A DNA stretch of 64,000 bases, taken from Luteibacter flocculans (lineage in GTDB: Bacteria; Pseudomonadota; Gammaproteobacteria; Xanthomonadales; Rhodanobacteraceae). Below, piece after piece: positions 25,548 to 34,982 of this stretch. The notes under the pieces were generated by a model. It saw only the letters and a list, made by a program, of their open reading frames with translations. It had not been told where the DNA came from and searched no databases. The stretch covers positions 2,772,001 through 2,836,000 of the forward strand of contig NZ_CP063231.1 of assembly GCF_023612255.1 (NCBI RefSeq), in the 5' to 3' direction. Within the stretch, counting starts at the first letter, position 1, and each line of letters begins with the position of its first letter. The translations under genes and the position numbers were made by a program.

Positions 25548-26881
25548 GCGGCATCCCCCGCTGCAATGCGTTCGCGCCACGCGCGCGCCTTGGCGCGGAT
25601 GGCCGCGGTATCGATATCGACGAGATCGCCATCCGTGAGCTTGCGCCGGCCGTCGATCCACACGTCGCTGACCTGATGCCGCCCCGTGGCATACACCAGC
25701 TGCGACGCCACGTGGTACAGCGGCTGCGTTTCGAGCGCATCGAGGCGAACGGCGACGAGATCGGCACGCTTGCCGACCTCGATGGAGCCGACCCGCTCAC
25801 CGAGACCGATCGCACGAGCGCCATTGAGCGTGGCCGCACGCAGCGCGTAGGCAGCGTCGAAGGCGGCTGCGTCACCCGCCACGGCCTTCGCCAGCAGGGC
25901 GGCGGTGCGCATCTCGCCGAACATGTCCAGATCGTTGTTCGAGGCGCAACCGTCGGTGCCGATGCAGACGTTGACGCCGGCCGCGCGCAGCTTCTCGGCG
26001 GGGCAGAAGCCCGAGGCGAGCTTGAGATTCGACTCCGGGCAATGCACCACCGACACGCCGGCCTTCGCGCACGCCGCAATCTCCGCGTCGGTCAACTGCG
26101 TCATATGCACGGCAACCAGGCGATCGTTGACGATGCCGAGCTTCTGCAGGCGCTGGAACGGACGGATGCCGTCCTTCTCCACCGCCTCTTCCACCTCGTG
26201 CGCCGTTTCGTGCGTATGCAGGTGGATGGGAATATCGAGCTGATCGGCAAGCACGCGGATGCGTTCGAAATTTTCGTCCGACACCGTGTACGGCGCATGC
26301 GGCACGAACGCCGTGGTAAGCAGCGGCTCGCCACGCAGCGAATCGTGCACTTCCAGCGCGCGGCTGAAGTACTCGTCGGACGTCTTCGCCCACGCGGTGG
26401 GAAAGTCGATCACCGGAAGACCGATCACGGCGCGGAAACCCATGGCGCGATAGGTCGCCGCGATCACGTCGGGGAAGAAGTAGTTTTCGTTCGCGCAGGT
26501 CGTGCCGCCGCGGATCATCTCCGCCACGGCGAGTTCGACGCCATCACGAATGAAGTCGGGCCCCATCACCCGCCCTTCCGCGGGCCAGATGTGCTCGCGC
26601 AACCAGGTCATCAGCGGCAGGTCGTCCGCCAGGCCCCGCAACAGCGTCATGGGGTTGTGTGTGTGCGCGTTGATCAGGCCGGGAATCAGCGCATGCTCCG
26701 GCAGTTCCACTCGTTCGCGCGGGGCGTAGAGGGCACGGGCTTCCGCGATGGGCAGGATCGCCACGATCTCGCCGCGGTGGACCGCGACGGCGTGTTCGTC
26801 GAGCACCACGGCATGGGGTTCGACGGGCACGACCCAACGGGCCTCAAGGAGCAGATCGATATCGGTAGGGCTGGCGGTCAT
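25544..26881 (-). CDS. mtaD: TRZ/ATZ-family amidohydrolase, probable 5-methylthioadenosine / S-adenosylhomocysteine deaminase
   Basis: 445 residues from ATG 26881 (GAGG five bases upstream). Metal-dependent deaminase: LIPGLINAHTHNPMTLLRG (first HxH), FVPHAPYTVSD, IHLHTHETAHEVEE, VVHCPESNLKLASG and CIGTDGCASNNDLDMF (metal Asp). This set matches MtaD-type enzymes, which deaminate 5'-methylthioadenosine and S-adenosylhomocysteine. Other aminohydrolases such as chlorohydrolases share it. Adjacent ubiG makes S-adenosylhomocysteine, so a recycling link is plausible but is inference. A hairpin (26920-26960) separates it from efp. Confidence 0.85.
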   Translation of the reverse strand: MTASPTDIDLLLEARWVVPVEPHAVVLDEHAVAVHRGEIVAILPIAEARALYAPRERVELPEHALIPGLINAHTHNPMTLLRGLADDLPLMTWLREHIWPAEGRVMGPDFIRDGVELAVAEMIRGGTTCANENYFFPDVIAATYRAMGFRAVIGLPVIDFPTAWAKTSDEYFSRALEVHDSLRGEPLLTTAFVPHAPYTVSDENFERIRVLADQLDIPIHLHTHETAHEVEEAVEKDGIRPFQRLQKLGIVNDRLVAVHMTQLTDAEIAACAKAGVSVVHCPESNLKLASGFCPAEKLRAAGVNVCIGTDGCASNNDLDMFGEMRTAALLAKAVAGDAAAFDAAYALRAATLNGARAIGLGERVGSIEVGKRADLVAVRLDALETQPLYHVASQLVYATGRHQVSDVWIDGRRKLTDGDLVDIDTAAIRAKARAWRERIAAGDAA

Positions 26882-26919
26882 CGGGGCCTCGGTAGGAAAA
26901 GCGGGAGCCTCATGCAAGA

Positions 26920-26960
26920 GCGGCACGGCCCTCGGAAGTGCTCCGAGGCTGCCGTGCCGC
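26920..26960 (-). terminator. Hairpin downstream of efp
   Basis: An interrupted long stem, GCGGCACGG...CTCGGA with TCCGAG...CCGTGCCGC, around a five-base loop. It lies 22 bases after the efp stop and 38 before the deaminase start on the same strand. No T-run. Confidence 0.55.
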
Positions 26961-26982
26961 GATATCAGGGCGAAGAGTGGCC

Positions 26983-27564
26983 TTACTTGACGCGGCTGTC
27001 GTACTCGCCCGTGCGGGTGTCGACCTTGATGATCTCGTCCTGGTTGACGAAGAGCGGCACGCGAACCACGGCACCCGTCTCAAGCGTGGCCGGCTTGCCG
27101 CCGCCGCCCGAGGTGTCGCCGCGCACGCCCGGATCGGTCTCGACGATCTTCAGCTCGACGAACTTCGGCGCCTGCACGGCGATGATCTGGGTTTCATTGA
27201 AGATGGTGATGACGCATTCCTCGTCGCCCTTGAGCCACTTCCACGCGTCGCCCATGGCGGCCAGGTTCGCGCGGTACTGCTCGAAGGTCTCCGAGTGCAT
27301 GAAGACCCACTCGCGATCGTTGCCGGTGCCCTCGACGTACGAGAACGTGGCGTCGGTATCCGTGGCGTTGGCTTCTTCGTACGAATCGCTCGACTTCAGC
27401 GTGAGTTCGGTCGTGCGACCGTCCTTCAAGTTGCGGACGCGAATACGGGTGAACGCCTGGCCCTTGCCCGGCTTGATGAAGTCGGCCTCGGTGATGACCC
27501 ACGGATCGCCATTGTGAAGGATCTTCTTGCCCGTTTTGACGTCATTGAGGCCAAGACTCGCCAT
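26983..27564 (-). CDS. efp: Translation elongation factor P
   Basis: 193 residues. EF-P relieves ribosome stalling at proline runs. The modified lysine is Lys34 in [12 protein letters not shown]. The presence of Lys rather than Arg, together with the divergent epmB gene only 87 bases away, shows that this organism uses (R)-beta-lysylation of EF-P. All three domains are complete. A short shared region 27565-27651 should contain both promoters. Confidence 0.97.
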   Translation of the reverse strand: MASLGLNDVKTGKKILHNGDPWVITEADFIKPGKGQAFTRIRVRNLKDGRTTELTLKSSDSYEEANATDTDATFSYVEGTGNDREWVFMHSETFEQYRANLAAMGDAWKWLKGDEECVITIFNETQIIAVQAPKFVELKIVETDPGVRGDTSGGGGKPATLETGAVVRVPLFVNQDEIIKVDTRTGEYDSRVK

Positions 27565-27651
27565 GCGCTTTCTGCTCCAGGGTTAAATCCGCCCCGTGGG
27601 CGGCTAAAATAGGGTCCGTCACGGGCATTACGGCCCGATCCAAGGTCCGCA

Positions 27652-28677
27652 ATGATAACCGCAAGCCCCACTCCCCGCCTATCGCCGCCCACCGCAGGCT
27701 GGCGCGAGCTCTGGCGGGACGCCATCACGGATGCCGGCGAACTCCTGGCCGCTGTCGGCCTCGCGCATCGCCCCGACCTCCTGCCGCCGGGCGACGAGGG
27801 GTTCCCTCTGCGCGTGCCCCGTGGCTTCGTCGCACGGATGCGTCAGGGCGATGCGGCCGACCCCCTGCTGCTCCAGGTGCTGCCACGCGCCCAGGAGGCC
27901 GCCACGGCCGACGGCTTTTCCGTGGACGCCGTGGGCGACATGGCCTCGCGCGCCGGCCATGGGGTGCTGCACAAGTACGACGGGCGGGTCCTGCTGATCG
28001 CCAGCGGGAGCTGTGCGGTCAATTGCCGCTACTGCTTCCGCCGCCACTTCCCGTACGGCGAGGAAATCGCCGCCGCGGCGCAATGGCGCGAGGCGCTGGC
28101 GCACCTGCATGCCGACCACTCCATCCGTGAGGTGATCCTGTCCGGGGGCGACCCCCTGTCGCTCGCCACCCACAAGCTCCAGGAATTAACCCGGGGCCTG
28201 GCCGACCTGCCGCATGTGATCCGCCTGCGTATCCATACGCGCCTGCCCATCGTGCTGCCGGAACGCGTGGACGACGCGTTCATCGACTGGCTATCGGCCT
28301 TGCCTGTGCAGAAGGTCGTGGTGCTGCATGCCAATCACGCCAACGAGTTCGACGCCGCCGTGGATGCGGCCTGTGCGCGTTTGCGGGCCGCGGGCGCCAC
28401 GCTGCTCAACCAGTCGGTACTGCTGCGTGGCGTGAACGACGATGTAGACGCGCTGACGGCGCTGTGCGAACGCTCCTTCGCGGCCGGCGTGCTGCCCTAC
28501 TACCTGCACCAGCTCGACAAGGTGCAGGGCGCAGCGCACTTCGAGATCGACGACGACCGCGCGCTGGAGCTGCTCGAAGGCCTCCGGGGCCGCCTGCCGG
28601 GCTACCTGGTCCCCCGTCTGGTCCGTGAATTGCCGGGCGATCCCTCGAAACGTCCCATTGCCGATTTCGCGCGTTAG
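27652..28677 (+). CDS. epmB: EF-P beta-lysylation protein EpmB (radical SAM lysine 2,3-aminomutase)
   Basis: 341 residues. Converts L-alpha-lysine to (R)-beta-lysine, which EpmA attaches to EF-P. The radical-SAM cluster motif CxxxCxxC is Cys121, Cys125 and Cys128 in GSCAVNCRYCFRRHFPYGEE. The GGDPLS segment and PLP-lysine region follow. It is shorter than clostridial aminomutases, as is typical for EpmB. Divergent from efp; epmA is not in the window. Confidence 0.95.
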   Translation: MITASPTPRLSPPTAGWRELWRDAITDAGELLAAVGLAHRPDLLPPGDEGFPLRVPRGFVARMRQGDAADPLLLQVLPRAQEAATADGFSVDAVGDMASRAGHGVLHKYDGRVLLIASGSCAVNCRYCFRRHFPYGEEIAAAAQWREALAHLHADHSIREVILSGGDPLSLATHKLQELTRGLADLPHVIRLRIHTRLPIVLPERVDDAFIDWLSALPVQKVVVLHANHANEFDAAVDAACARLRAAGATLLNQSVLLRGVNDDVDALTALCERSFAAGVLPYYLHQLDKVQGAAHFEIDDDRALELLEGLRGRLPGYLVPRLVRELPGDPSKRPIADFAR

Positions 28678-28778
28678 TATGGGCAACACCCGGCAGACAT
28701 GAACCTGCCGGGCCGCGCTATGGGGGAGCGGTACGGCCAAGCCGCACCGCGGGATGAGCAAGCGGCAACCGGAACGGC

Positions 28779-30842
28779 ATGAAACACGACAACGTCATCA
28801 GGATCCTCTTCATCGAGAACTCGGTCGAAGACGCCGAACTCTTGATCAATGTATTGCGCAACGGCGGCATCGCCGTGCGACCCGCCCGCGCCACCAGTCC
28901 GGACGAAATCCAGGCGGCCCTCGGTGACACCGTGCCCGACCTGGTACTGATGAATCCCGGCGTGCCAGGCATCGATCCTGCCGCGGTCATGCGGCAGCTC
29001 GACGCCAGCGGCCGCGATCTCTCCCTCATCGCCGTCGTCGACACCCTCGACGACGAAACGATCGCCGACATGTTCGCCAACGGCGTACGCGGCGTCGTGC
29101 TGCGTAAGCGCGCCGATCAGGTGCTGACCGTGGTGCAGCGGGAATTCGACGCGCTGTCCACACGCCGGCTCGTTCGCCGCCTCGAAACCTCGCTGCGCGA
29201 AACCGAGCGGCGCTGCGACGCGCTGCTCGACTCCTCCCGCGACGCCATCGCCTATGTCCACGAAGGCATGCACGTGCGCGTGAACCAGGCCTACCTCGAA
29301 GCCTTCGGCTTTGCCGAGGTCGACGACATCATTGGCCTGCCCATCCTCGATCTCGTTGCCGGCACCCATGCCGACGACTTCAAGAGCACGCTGCGCGGGC
29401 TGTCGAAGGGCGACAAGGTACCACCCCCCATGGAACTGCTCGCGCGCCGAGACGACGGCAGCACGTTCAAGGCCATGGTCGAGTTCGCCCACGCGACCTT
29501 CGAAGGCGAGGCGTGCCTGCAGATCGTGTTCCGCCAGCAGACCGTAGACCCGGCGCTCGTGGCGCAGTTGCAGCGCGATCCGGTCACCGGCCTGTTCAAC
29601 CGCGCACACACGCTGGAGTGCATCGACGAGGCCGTGGCCGCTGCCGCGGCCGGTCGCGCCGGGCAGGCGGTGGTGCTGCTCGAACCGGACAACTGGAAGG
29701 ATCTCGTCGCCAGCGCGGGCATCGGCAACGCCGATCACCTGCTCGCCGCCATCGCGGCGAAGGTCAACGAGTCCATCGACGACGACGACATTGCCGGCGT
29801 GCTCGGCGACCACACGCTCGGCCTGGTGCTGTCGCCGCGCGGCGACCTGGAACACGCGGCGCTCACCGAGCGTCTGCGCACCACCATCGCCGAAACCATC
29901 TTCGACGCGGGCTCCCGCTCTCTCACCGTTACCGTCACCCTCGGCGGCACGCTGCTCGCCGAGAAGAACGCCAACACGGAAACGGTGCTCGATCAGGCCA
30001 GCACCGCGCTGCGTGCGGCACAGAATCAAGGCGGAAACCGCGTCGAACTGCACGATCCGGCGGCGCGCGAAAAGGCCGACGCCGAACGCGAGCAGTACTG
30101 GCTGGATCTGGTCCGTCAGGCGCTCTCGGAAGACGGCCTGCGGCTTTACCACCAGCAGATCATCAGCCTGCAGGACGCCGCCGGCGAGTTCTACGAGATC
30201 CTTGTCCGCATGCGCGGGCCCAAGGGCGACGTGCTGCCTTCGTACTTCTTCCCGGTCGCCGAACGCAACGGCCTCCTACCTGCGATCGATCGCTGGGTGC
30301 TCGGCCATGCCATCGATGCCCTCGCCCACCGCGAGAACGATGGGCTCACGACCACCTACTTCGTAAAGATGACGCTGCAATCGCTGGAAGACCCGGAACT
30401 GCTGCCCTGGCTCATCCGCCGGCTACAGACGGCCAACCTGCGTCGCAGCAAGCTGGTCATCGAGATGCCGGAATCGAAGGTACTGACCAGCCTGCGACCG
30501 ACCCAGGAATTCGTCACCGGGTGGCGCAAGGCGGGTGGCGGCTTCGCCATCGAGCAGTTCGGCTCGGGCCTCAACTCGTTCCAGATGCTGAACCACGTCG
30601 AGGCCGACTACCTGAAGATCGACCGCAGCTTCATGACCGACCTGCCGCAGCACCCGGAAAACCAGAAGAAGATCGCCGAGATCTGCAAGGAAAGCCACTC
30701 GTCCGGCAAGCAGACCGTCGCCGAATGGGTCGAGGACGCTGTGAGCACGTCGCTGCTGTTCGCCTGCGGCGTGGACTTCATCCAGGGCAACTTCCTGCAG
30801 GAACCCGCCAAGGTGCTGGCCGAGGAATACATGCCCGTGTGA
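28779..30842 (+). CDS. fimX: FimX-like cyclic-di-GMP effector (REC-PAS-GGDEF-EAL, degenerate)
   Basis: 687 residues, the length of FimX (about 690). REC-like domain about 5-125, in which the phospho-acceptor position reads MNPG (Asn instead of Asp); PAS about 145-255; GGDEF about 265-430 with GDHT in place of GGDEF; EAL about 445-687 with EIL in place of EAL. Both catalytic motifs are degenerate, so the protein probably binds rather than makes or degrades c-di-GMP. In Pseudomonas and Xanthomonas, FimX controls type IV pilus assembly with PilZ and PilB. Monocistronic, followed by repeats. Confidence 0.85.
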   Translation: MKHDNVIRILFIENSVEDAELLINVLRNGGIAVRPARATSPDEIQAALGDTVPDLVLMNPGVPGIDPAAVMRQLDASGRDLSLIAVVDTLDDETIADMFANGVRGVVLRKRADQVLTVVQREFDALSTRRLVRRLETSLRETERRCDALLDSSRDAIAYVHEGMHVRVNQAYLEAFGFAEVDDIIGLPILDLVAGTHADDFKSTLRGLSKGDKVPPPMELLARRDDGSTFKAMVEFAHATFEGEACLQIVFRQQTVDPALVAQLQRDPVTGLFNRAHTLECIDEAVAAAAAGRAGQAVVLLEPDNWKDLVASAGIGNADHLLAAIAAKVNESIDDDDIAGVLGDHTLGLVLSPRGDLEHAALTERLRTTIAETIFDAGSRSLTVTVTLGGTLLAEKNANTETVLDQASTALRAAQNQGGNRVELHDPAAREKADAEREQYWLDLVRQALSEDGLRLYHQQIISLQDAAGEFYEILVRMRGPKGDVLPSYFFPVAERNGLLPAIDRWVLGHAIDALAHRENDGLTTTYFVKMTLQSLEDPELLPWLIRRLQTANLRRSKLVIEMPESKVLTSLRPTQEFVTGWRKAGGGFAIEQFGSGLNSFQMLNHVEADYLKIDRSFMTDLPQHPENQKKIAEICKESHSSGKQTVAEWVEDAVSTSLLFACGVDFIQGNFLQEPAKVLAEEYMPV

Positions 30843-30894
30843 GGCCACGGCCTTCTTGTGGGAGCGGCCGCGGCGGCAACGTAGGCTTGCACTG

Positions 30895-30977
30895 GTGGGA
30901 GCCAGCCTGCTGGCGATAGGTGCTTGCCTCGCGGCTACACCGCTTCGTTGGCTTTTCGCCACCAGGGTGGCTCCTAT
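30895..30977. repeat. 83-bp composite REP-like element, copy 2
   Basis: Same element as at 18208-18290 but in opposite orientation: starts GTGGGAGCCAGCCTGCTGG and ends with GGTGGCTCC. The inner 53 bases (30923-30975) differ from copy 1 by one base. Additional related half-units occur at about 30858-30880 and 31000-31019. It lies between fimX and the convergent rplS operon. Confidence 0.8.
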
Positions 30978-31045
30978 CTTTGCTTCGTAGGTATCGCGCC
31001 GCTATATGGCGGCTCCCACAGTGTTTCTTCGGCAACCCCAGAAAC

Positions 31046-31077
31046 AAAAAAAGCCCGCGATCGCTCGCGGGCTTTTT
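31046..31077. terminator. Terminator of the rpsP-rimM-trmD-rplS operon
   Basis: AAGCCCGCGA (31051-31060) pairs with TCGCGGGCTT across the loop TCGC, with A-run and T-run flanks on both sides. It lies 19 bases after the rplS stop on the minus strand and can also stop transcripts coming from fimX. Confidence 0.88.
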
Positions 31078-31095
31078 CGTGCACCTTGCAGCGGA

Positions 31096-31491
31096 TTACT
31101 CGGCGGCAGCGGCGGCCTTCTTCGCAGCCTTGGCGGCAGCGGCGGCGGCGACGTCTTCCTTGATGCGCGCAGCCTTGCCTTCCAGACCACGCAGGTAGTA
31201 CAGCTTCGCGCCGCGGACCTTGCCCTTGCGCTTCACTTCGACGGAGTCGATCGAGCGGCTGTGGCTCTGGAACACGCGCTCCACGCCCGTGCCGTGCGAG
31301 ATCTTGCGCACGGTGAAGGCGGAATGCAGACCGCGGCTGCGCTTGGCGATGACGATGCCCTCGAACGCCTGGACGCGCTCGCGGTTACCTTCCTTCACCT
31401 TGACGTTGACGATCACGGTATCGCCAGGACCGAAATCCGGCAGCTGGCGGGTGATCTGCTCGGCTTCGAACTGTTGGAGGAGTTTGTTCAT
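31096..31491 (-). CDS. rplS: 50S ribosomal protein L19
   Basis: 131 residues from ATG 31491 with GGAGGAG-type Shine-Dalgarno. Complete L19: [30 protein letters not shown] and [14 protein letters not shown] are clear. The C-terminus carries an extra Ala/Lys tail ([11 protein letters not shown]) beyond the usual end near 115. Last gene of the rpsP operon, ten bases after trmD. Confidence 0.97.
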   Translation of the reverse strand: MNKLLQQFEAEQITRQLPDFGPGDTVIVNVKVKEGNRERVQAFEGIVIAKRSRGLHSAFTVRKISHGTGVERVFQSHSRSIDSVEVKRKGKVRGAKLYYLRGLEGKAARIKEDVAAAAAAKAAKKAAAAAE

Positions 31492-31501
31492 GGCGCACCT
31501 G

Positions 31502-32284
31502 TCAATTTTCATTACGGCGGTCGTTACCGACCGCACCGTTTGGCCGCGTGTACTCACGGCGGAATTCATCCAGCAATGCTCTCGATTCGTCATCGAGCGC
31601 ACGCTGCGTTAGTAGATCCGGCCGGCGCAGCCAGGTACGACCCAGCGACTGCTTGCGACGCCAGCGGCGTATGGCCGCGTGATCGCCGGAAAGCAGCACC
31701 TCCGGCACGCCGCCCCACACATCGTGATGCACGGGACGGGTGTAATGCGGGCAATCCAGCAGACCATCCGAGAAGGAATCCTGCTGGGCGGACTGCGCAT
31801 CGTTCAACGCGCCTTCCTGTAGACGACCCACCGCATCGATGATCACCGCTGCGCCGAGTTCACCGCCAGACAGCACATAATCGCCGATTGAGAGCTCCTC
31901 GTCGACCTCGTGCTCGATCAGGCGTTCGTCCACACCCTCGTAACGTCCGCAAATCAAGGCGATTCGCGGCATGCCTGCCAGCGCTTCCACCTTTTTCTGC
32001 GTCAGCCGCGCACCTTGCGGGCTGAGGTAAATCACATGCACCGGTTCCGGTGCCGCCTCACGAATCGCCGCGAGCGCCGCTCGCAGGGGGTCGATCAGCA
32101 TCACCATGCCGGGTCCGCCGCCAAAGGGGCGACCGTCCACAGTGCGATAATTGTCGGTGGCGAAGTCGCGAGGATTCCAGGTTTCCACCTGCAAAAGCTC
32201 GCGCTGCTGCGCCCTTCCGACCACCCCGATCGCAGCCGACTGGCGGACGAAATCGGGAAAAAGCGAAACCACGTCGATACGCAT
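31502..32284 (-). CDS. trmD: tRNA (guanine-N1-)-methyltransferase TrmD
   Basis: 260 residues. Makes m1G37 in tRNAs with G36. SPOUT knot-fold signatures: [13 protein letters not shown] at the start, [33 protein letters not shown] and [13 protein letters not shown]. Conserved operon order rpsP-rimM-trmD-rplS. No anomaly seen. Confidence 0.97.
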   Translation of the reverse strand: MRIDVVSLFPDFVRQSAAIGVVGRAQQRELLQVETWNPRDFATDNYRTVDGRPFGGGPGMVMLIDPLRAALAAIREAAPEPVHVIYLSPQGARLTQKKVEALAGMPRIALICGRYEGVDERLIEHEVDEELSIGDYVLSGGELGAAVIIDAVGRLQEGALNDAQSAQQDSFSDGLLDCPHYTRPVHHDVWGGVPEVLLSGDHAAIRRWRRKQSLGRTWLRRPDLLTQRALDDESRALLDEFRREYTRPNGAVGNDRRNEN

Positions 32285-32302
32285 GATCTTCAGGTTTCGC
32301 CG

Positions 32303-32818
32303 TCAGAACTCGGGATCCCAGTCCACTACGATGCGCCCGGCGTCGAAATCGACCGAATGCACGTAAGGGCCCTGGACGAACGGAACCAATCGCTCCCTGT
32401 CGCCATCCTTCACCACCATGACGTCGTTGGCGCCGGTGGAAAAGAGATGACTGACCCGACCCAGATGGGCGTTCTCTGTGGTTACGACCTCAAGGCCTTC
32501 GAGATCGGTCCAGTAGAACTCACCCGGCGCGGGCGGCGGCAGCTTGTCGCGCGAGACCGTGATCTCGCAGCCGACCAGGGCAGCCGCCTGATCACGATCC
32601 TCGATGCCCGGCAGGGTGGCGACGATGCCCTTACCCTGTGCGCGACCGCGGATTCCGTCCATTTCCCGCTCAACGCCCGGCGCGGTCAGCAGCCAGGGCT
32701 GGTAGCGGAAGATCTGGATGCGGGGCTCGGTCCAGCTTTCGAGCTTGACCTGTCCCTGCACGCCATGGAGCCCGACAATGCGTCCCACTCGGACGCGCTT
32801 ACCGGACTCCGTCGACAT
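32303..32818 (-). CDS. rimM: 16S rRNA processing protein RimM
   Basis: 171 residues from ATG 32818; a TTG one codon earlier is possible. Helps maturation of the 30S subunit head by binding S19. [19 protein letters not shown] (RimM N-domain) and the PRC-barrel segment [14 protein letters not shown], followed by [20 protein letters not shown], are typical. The ATG shares one base with the rpsP stop (TGATG), implying coupling. Confidence 0.95.
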   Translation of the reverse strand: MSTESGKRVRVGRIVGLHGVQGQVKLESWTEPRIQIFRYQPWLLTAPGVEREMDGIRGRAQGKGIVATLPGIEDRDQAAALVGCEITVSRDKLPPPAPGEFYWTDLEGLEVVTTENAHLGRVSHLFSTGANDVMVVKDGDRERLVPFVQGPYVHSVDFDAGRIVVDWDPEF

Positions 32819-33069
32819 CAAGCAGCCAGCTTGCCGGCTTCCTTCACCAGGGCACGGACCTTGTCGGTCATCTGCGCACCCTTCGCGATCCAGGCCTCAA
32901 CCTTGGAGACGTCGAGTTCGAGGCGCTTGTCGTTGCCCGAAGCGACCGGGTTGTAGTAGCCAACGCGTTCGATGTTGCGACCGTCGCGCGGGCTGCGCTG
33001 GTCGGTCACGACGACGTGATAAAACGGACGGCCCTTGGCGCCACCGCGCGAAAGACGAATCTTGACCAT
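32818..33069 (-). CDS. rpsP: 30S ribosomal protein S16
   Basis: 83 residues. Standard S16: [20 protein letters not shown] at the start and ERVGYYNP. First gene of the rpsP-rimM-trmD-rplS operon; ffh lies upstream on the same strand. Confidence 0.97.
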   Translation of the reverse strand: MVKIRLSRGGAKGRPFYHVVVTDQRSPRDGRNIERVGYYNPVASGNDKRLELDVSKVEAWIAKGAQMTDKVRALVKEAGKLAA

Positions 33070-33174
33070 AAGTTACGAGCTCCAGAATGCCGAAGACCGG
33101 CAAGGCGCGCGCGAGAAGCGGGCGCGGTAAAGCCGGACATTGTAGTGAAAATTTCAGGAAATGGAAGGGCTGAG

Positions 33175-33258
33175 CGTGAACCGTGAAGCGTAAACCGTGA
33201 GCTGCCGCCGCGGACGTGGGGACCGCCGCTCCTGCTTACTGTTCACGGCTCACTCCGA
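33175..33258. repeat. Imperfect inverted repeat between ffh and rpsP
   Basis: An 18-base GTGAACCGTGAAGCGTAA-like arm near 33175-33195 has an inverted counterpart near 33238-33257 (15 of 18 positions match when reversed). The left arm also contains a short tandem GTGAA/GTAAACCGTGAG echo. It follows the ffh stop on the minus strand, so it may act as its terminator. No T-run. Confidence 0.5.
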
Positions 33259-33263
33259 GCGTC

Positions 33264-34646
33264 CTAGCGGCCCGGCGGCAACATGCCGCCCATGCCACCC
33301 ATCCCCTTCATGGCGCCACGCATCTGGCGCAGCAGGCCCTTGCTGCCGCCCTTGGACAGCTTGGACATCATCTTTTCCATCTGCATGTACTGCTTCAGGA
33401 GGCGATTCACGTCGGCCGGCTGGGTGCCAGAGCCGCGCGCCACACGGGCCTTGCGCGAGCCGTTCAGGAGGTCCGGATGGCGGCGCTCCTTCTTGGTCAT
33501 GGAGCCGATGATGGCGACCATGCGCTTCAGTTCGTTGTCGTTGACCTTGGACTTGACGCTATCCGGAATGCTGGCCATGCCCGGCAGCTTGTCCATGAGA
33601 CCGGCGAGGCCGCCCATGTTGCTCATCTGCTCGAGCTGGTCGCGCATGTCGTTGAGATCGAACCGCTTGCCCTTGATGACCTTCTCGGCCAGCTTCTGGG
33701 CCTTCTCCTGGTCGACCTTGCGCTCGACCTCCTCGACCAGCGACAGCACGTCGCCCATGCCGAGGATGCGCTGGGCCACGCGGTCCGGATGGAACGGCTC
33801 GAGCGCGTCGGACTTCTCGCCCGCGCCAAGGAACTTGATCGGCCGGCCGGTGACGTAGCGCACCGAAAGCGCAGCACCGCCGCGCGCATCGCCGTCCGTC
33901 TTGGTCAGCACTACGCCGGTAAGCGGCAGCGCATCGGCAAAGGCCTTGGCGACGTTGGCGGCATCCTGGCCCGTCATCGAATCGACGACAAACAGCGTCT
34001 CGATGGGATCGAGCGCCCCGTGGAGCGCCTTGATCTCGTCCATCATGGCGGCGTCGACGTGCAGTCGGCCGGCGGTATCCACCAGGAGCACGTCGATGAC
34101 TTCGCGACGGGCGGCCGCCACGGCAGCCTTGGCGATGTCGACCGGGTTCTGTCCGGCTTCCGACGGGAAGAACGAGACGTCGACCTGCGACGCCAGGGTG
34201 CGCAACTGCTCGATCGCAGCCGGACGATAGACGTCGCAGCTCACAACCATGACGCGCTTTTTCTTGCGTTCCTTCAGGAAGCGGGCGAGCTTGCCGACGG
34301 TGGTGGTCTTGCCTGCGCCCTGCAGGCCGGCCATGAGCACGACTGCCGGCGGCTGCGCCGCCAGGTTCAGTTCGGTATTGGCCGCCCCCATCAGGGTGGT
34401 CAGCTCGTCGCTGACGACCTTGACCAGCGCCTGACCCGGCGACAGGCTCTTCAAGACCTCCTGACCGACGGCGCGAACCTTCACGCGCTCCACCAGCGCC
34501 TTCACCACCGGCAAGGCCACGTCGGCCTCGAGCAGGGCGATGCGGACCTCACGCAGGGTTTCGCGGATGTTTTCCTCGGTCAGCCGCCCGCGGCCACGCA
34601 GGCGGTTGACGGTGTCGGACAGGCGCTGGCTGAGCGATTCGAACAT
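33264..34646 (-). CDS. ffh: Signal recognition particle protein Ffh
   Basis: 460 residues from ATG 34646. GTPase that with 4.5S RNA targets nascent inner-membrane proteins to FtsY. N domain about 1-90; G domain with GLQGAGKTTTVGKLA (about 106-120), VDTAGRLHVD and TKTDGDARGG; Met-rich M domain from about 325 ending in MKGMGGMGGMLPPGR. Longer in-frame upstream sequence to 34910 lies in repeat DNA and was excluded. The 4.5S RNA gene was not seen here. Confidence 0.96.
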   Translation of the reverse strand: MFESLSQRLSDTVNRLRGRGRLTEENIRETLREVRIALLEADVALPVVKALVERVKVRAVGQEVLKSLSPGQALVKVVSDELTTLMGAANTELNLAAQPPAVVLMAGLQGAGKTTTVGKLARFLKERKKKRVMVVSCDVYRPAAIEQLRTLASQVDVSFFPSEAGQNPVDIAKAAVAAARREVIDVLLVDTAGRLHVDAAMMDEIKALHGALDPIETLFVVDSMTGQDAANVAKAFADALPLTGVVLTKTDGDARGGAALSVRYVTGRPIKFLGAGEKSDALEPFHPDRVAQRILGMGDVLSLVEEVERKVDQEKAQKLAEKVIKGKRFDLNDMRDQLEQMSNMGGLAGLMDKLPGMASIPDSVKSKVNDNELKRMVAIIGSMTKKERRHPDLLNGSRKARVARGSGTQPADVNRLLKQYMQMEKMMSKLSKGGSKGLLRQMRGAMKGMGGMGGMLPPGR

Positions 34647-34982
34647 GGGGATTCGGTCAAGATGCAATAAACCAGGGATTATAGCTGGTCGGGGGCGGGG
34701 ATGGGAACGAACTGGGGCGGCACGGCCGGCGAGAGCACCAGGGCGCTGGAACGCAGCAACAAGCATCGCCATGGCGAGAGGAGGGTCGCCGGTGGGAGCC
34801 AGCCTGCTGGCGATGGGAGCTTGCCTCACCGCGACACCGCTTCGTTGGCTTATCGCCACTAGAGTGGCTCCCACCGGTGATTTGGGTTTTCGCCAGCAGG
34901 GTGGATCCACCTAGGCTTCGTTGGCTTCTGACCGCCATGGCAACTCCTACAACGCCTGTTCTCTATGCCACACTGCGCGTCC
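34647..34982. other. Intergenic region between divergent ffh and the CcsA-like gene
   Basis: 336 bases. It holds one complete 83-bp repeat (34792-34874) and related half-units up to about 34960, and must contain promoters for ffh (left) and the CcsA-like gene (right). No clear promoter or small gene was identified. Confidence 0.6.
34792..34874. repeat. 83-bp composite REP-like element, copy 3
   Basis: Begins GTGGGAGCCAGCCTGCTGG and ends GTGGCTCCCAC, same orientation as copy 2. Its inner 53 bases (34819-34871) align to copies 1 and 2 with several substitutions, so this copy is more diverged, but the terminal inverted arms are kept. Confidence 0.78.

Noticed and set aside
32819-32821. TTG as rimM start
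   Set aside because: The ATG directly after it is the better start; both give essentially the same protein.
33070-33263. Search for 4.5S RNA or a tRNA between ffh and rpsP
   Set aside because: The stretch shows only the imperfect inverted repeat; no conserved RNA core was recognised.
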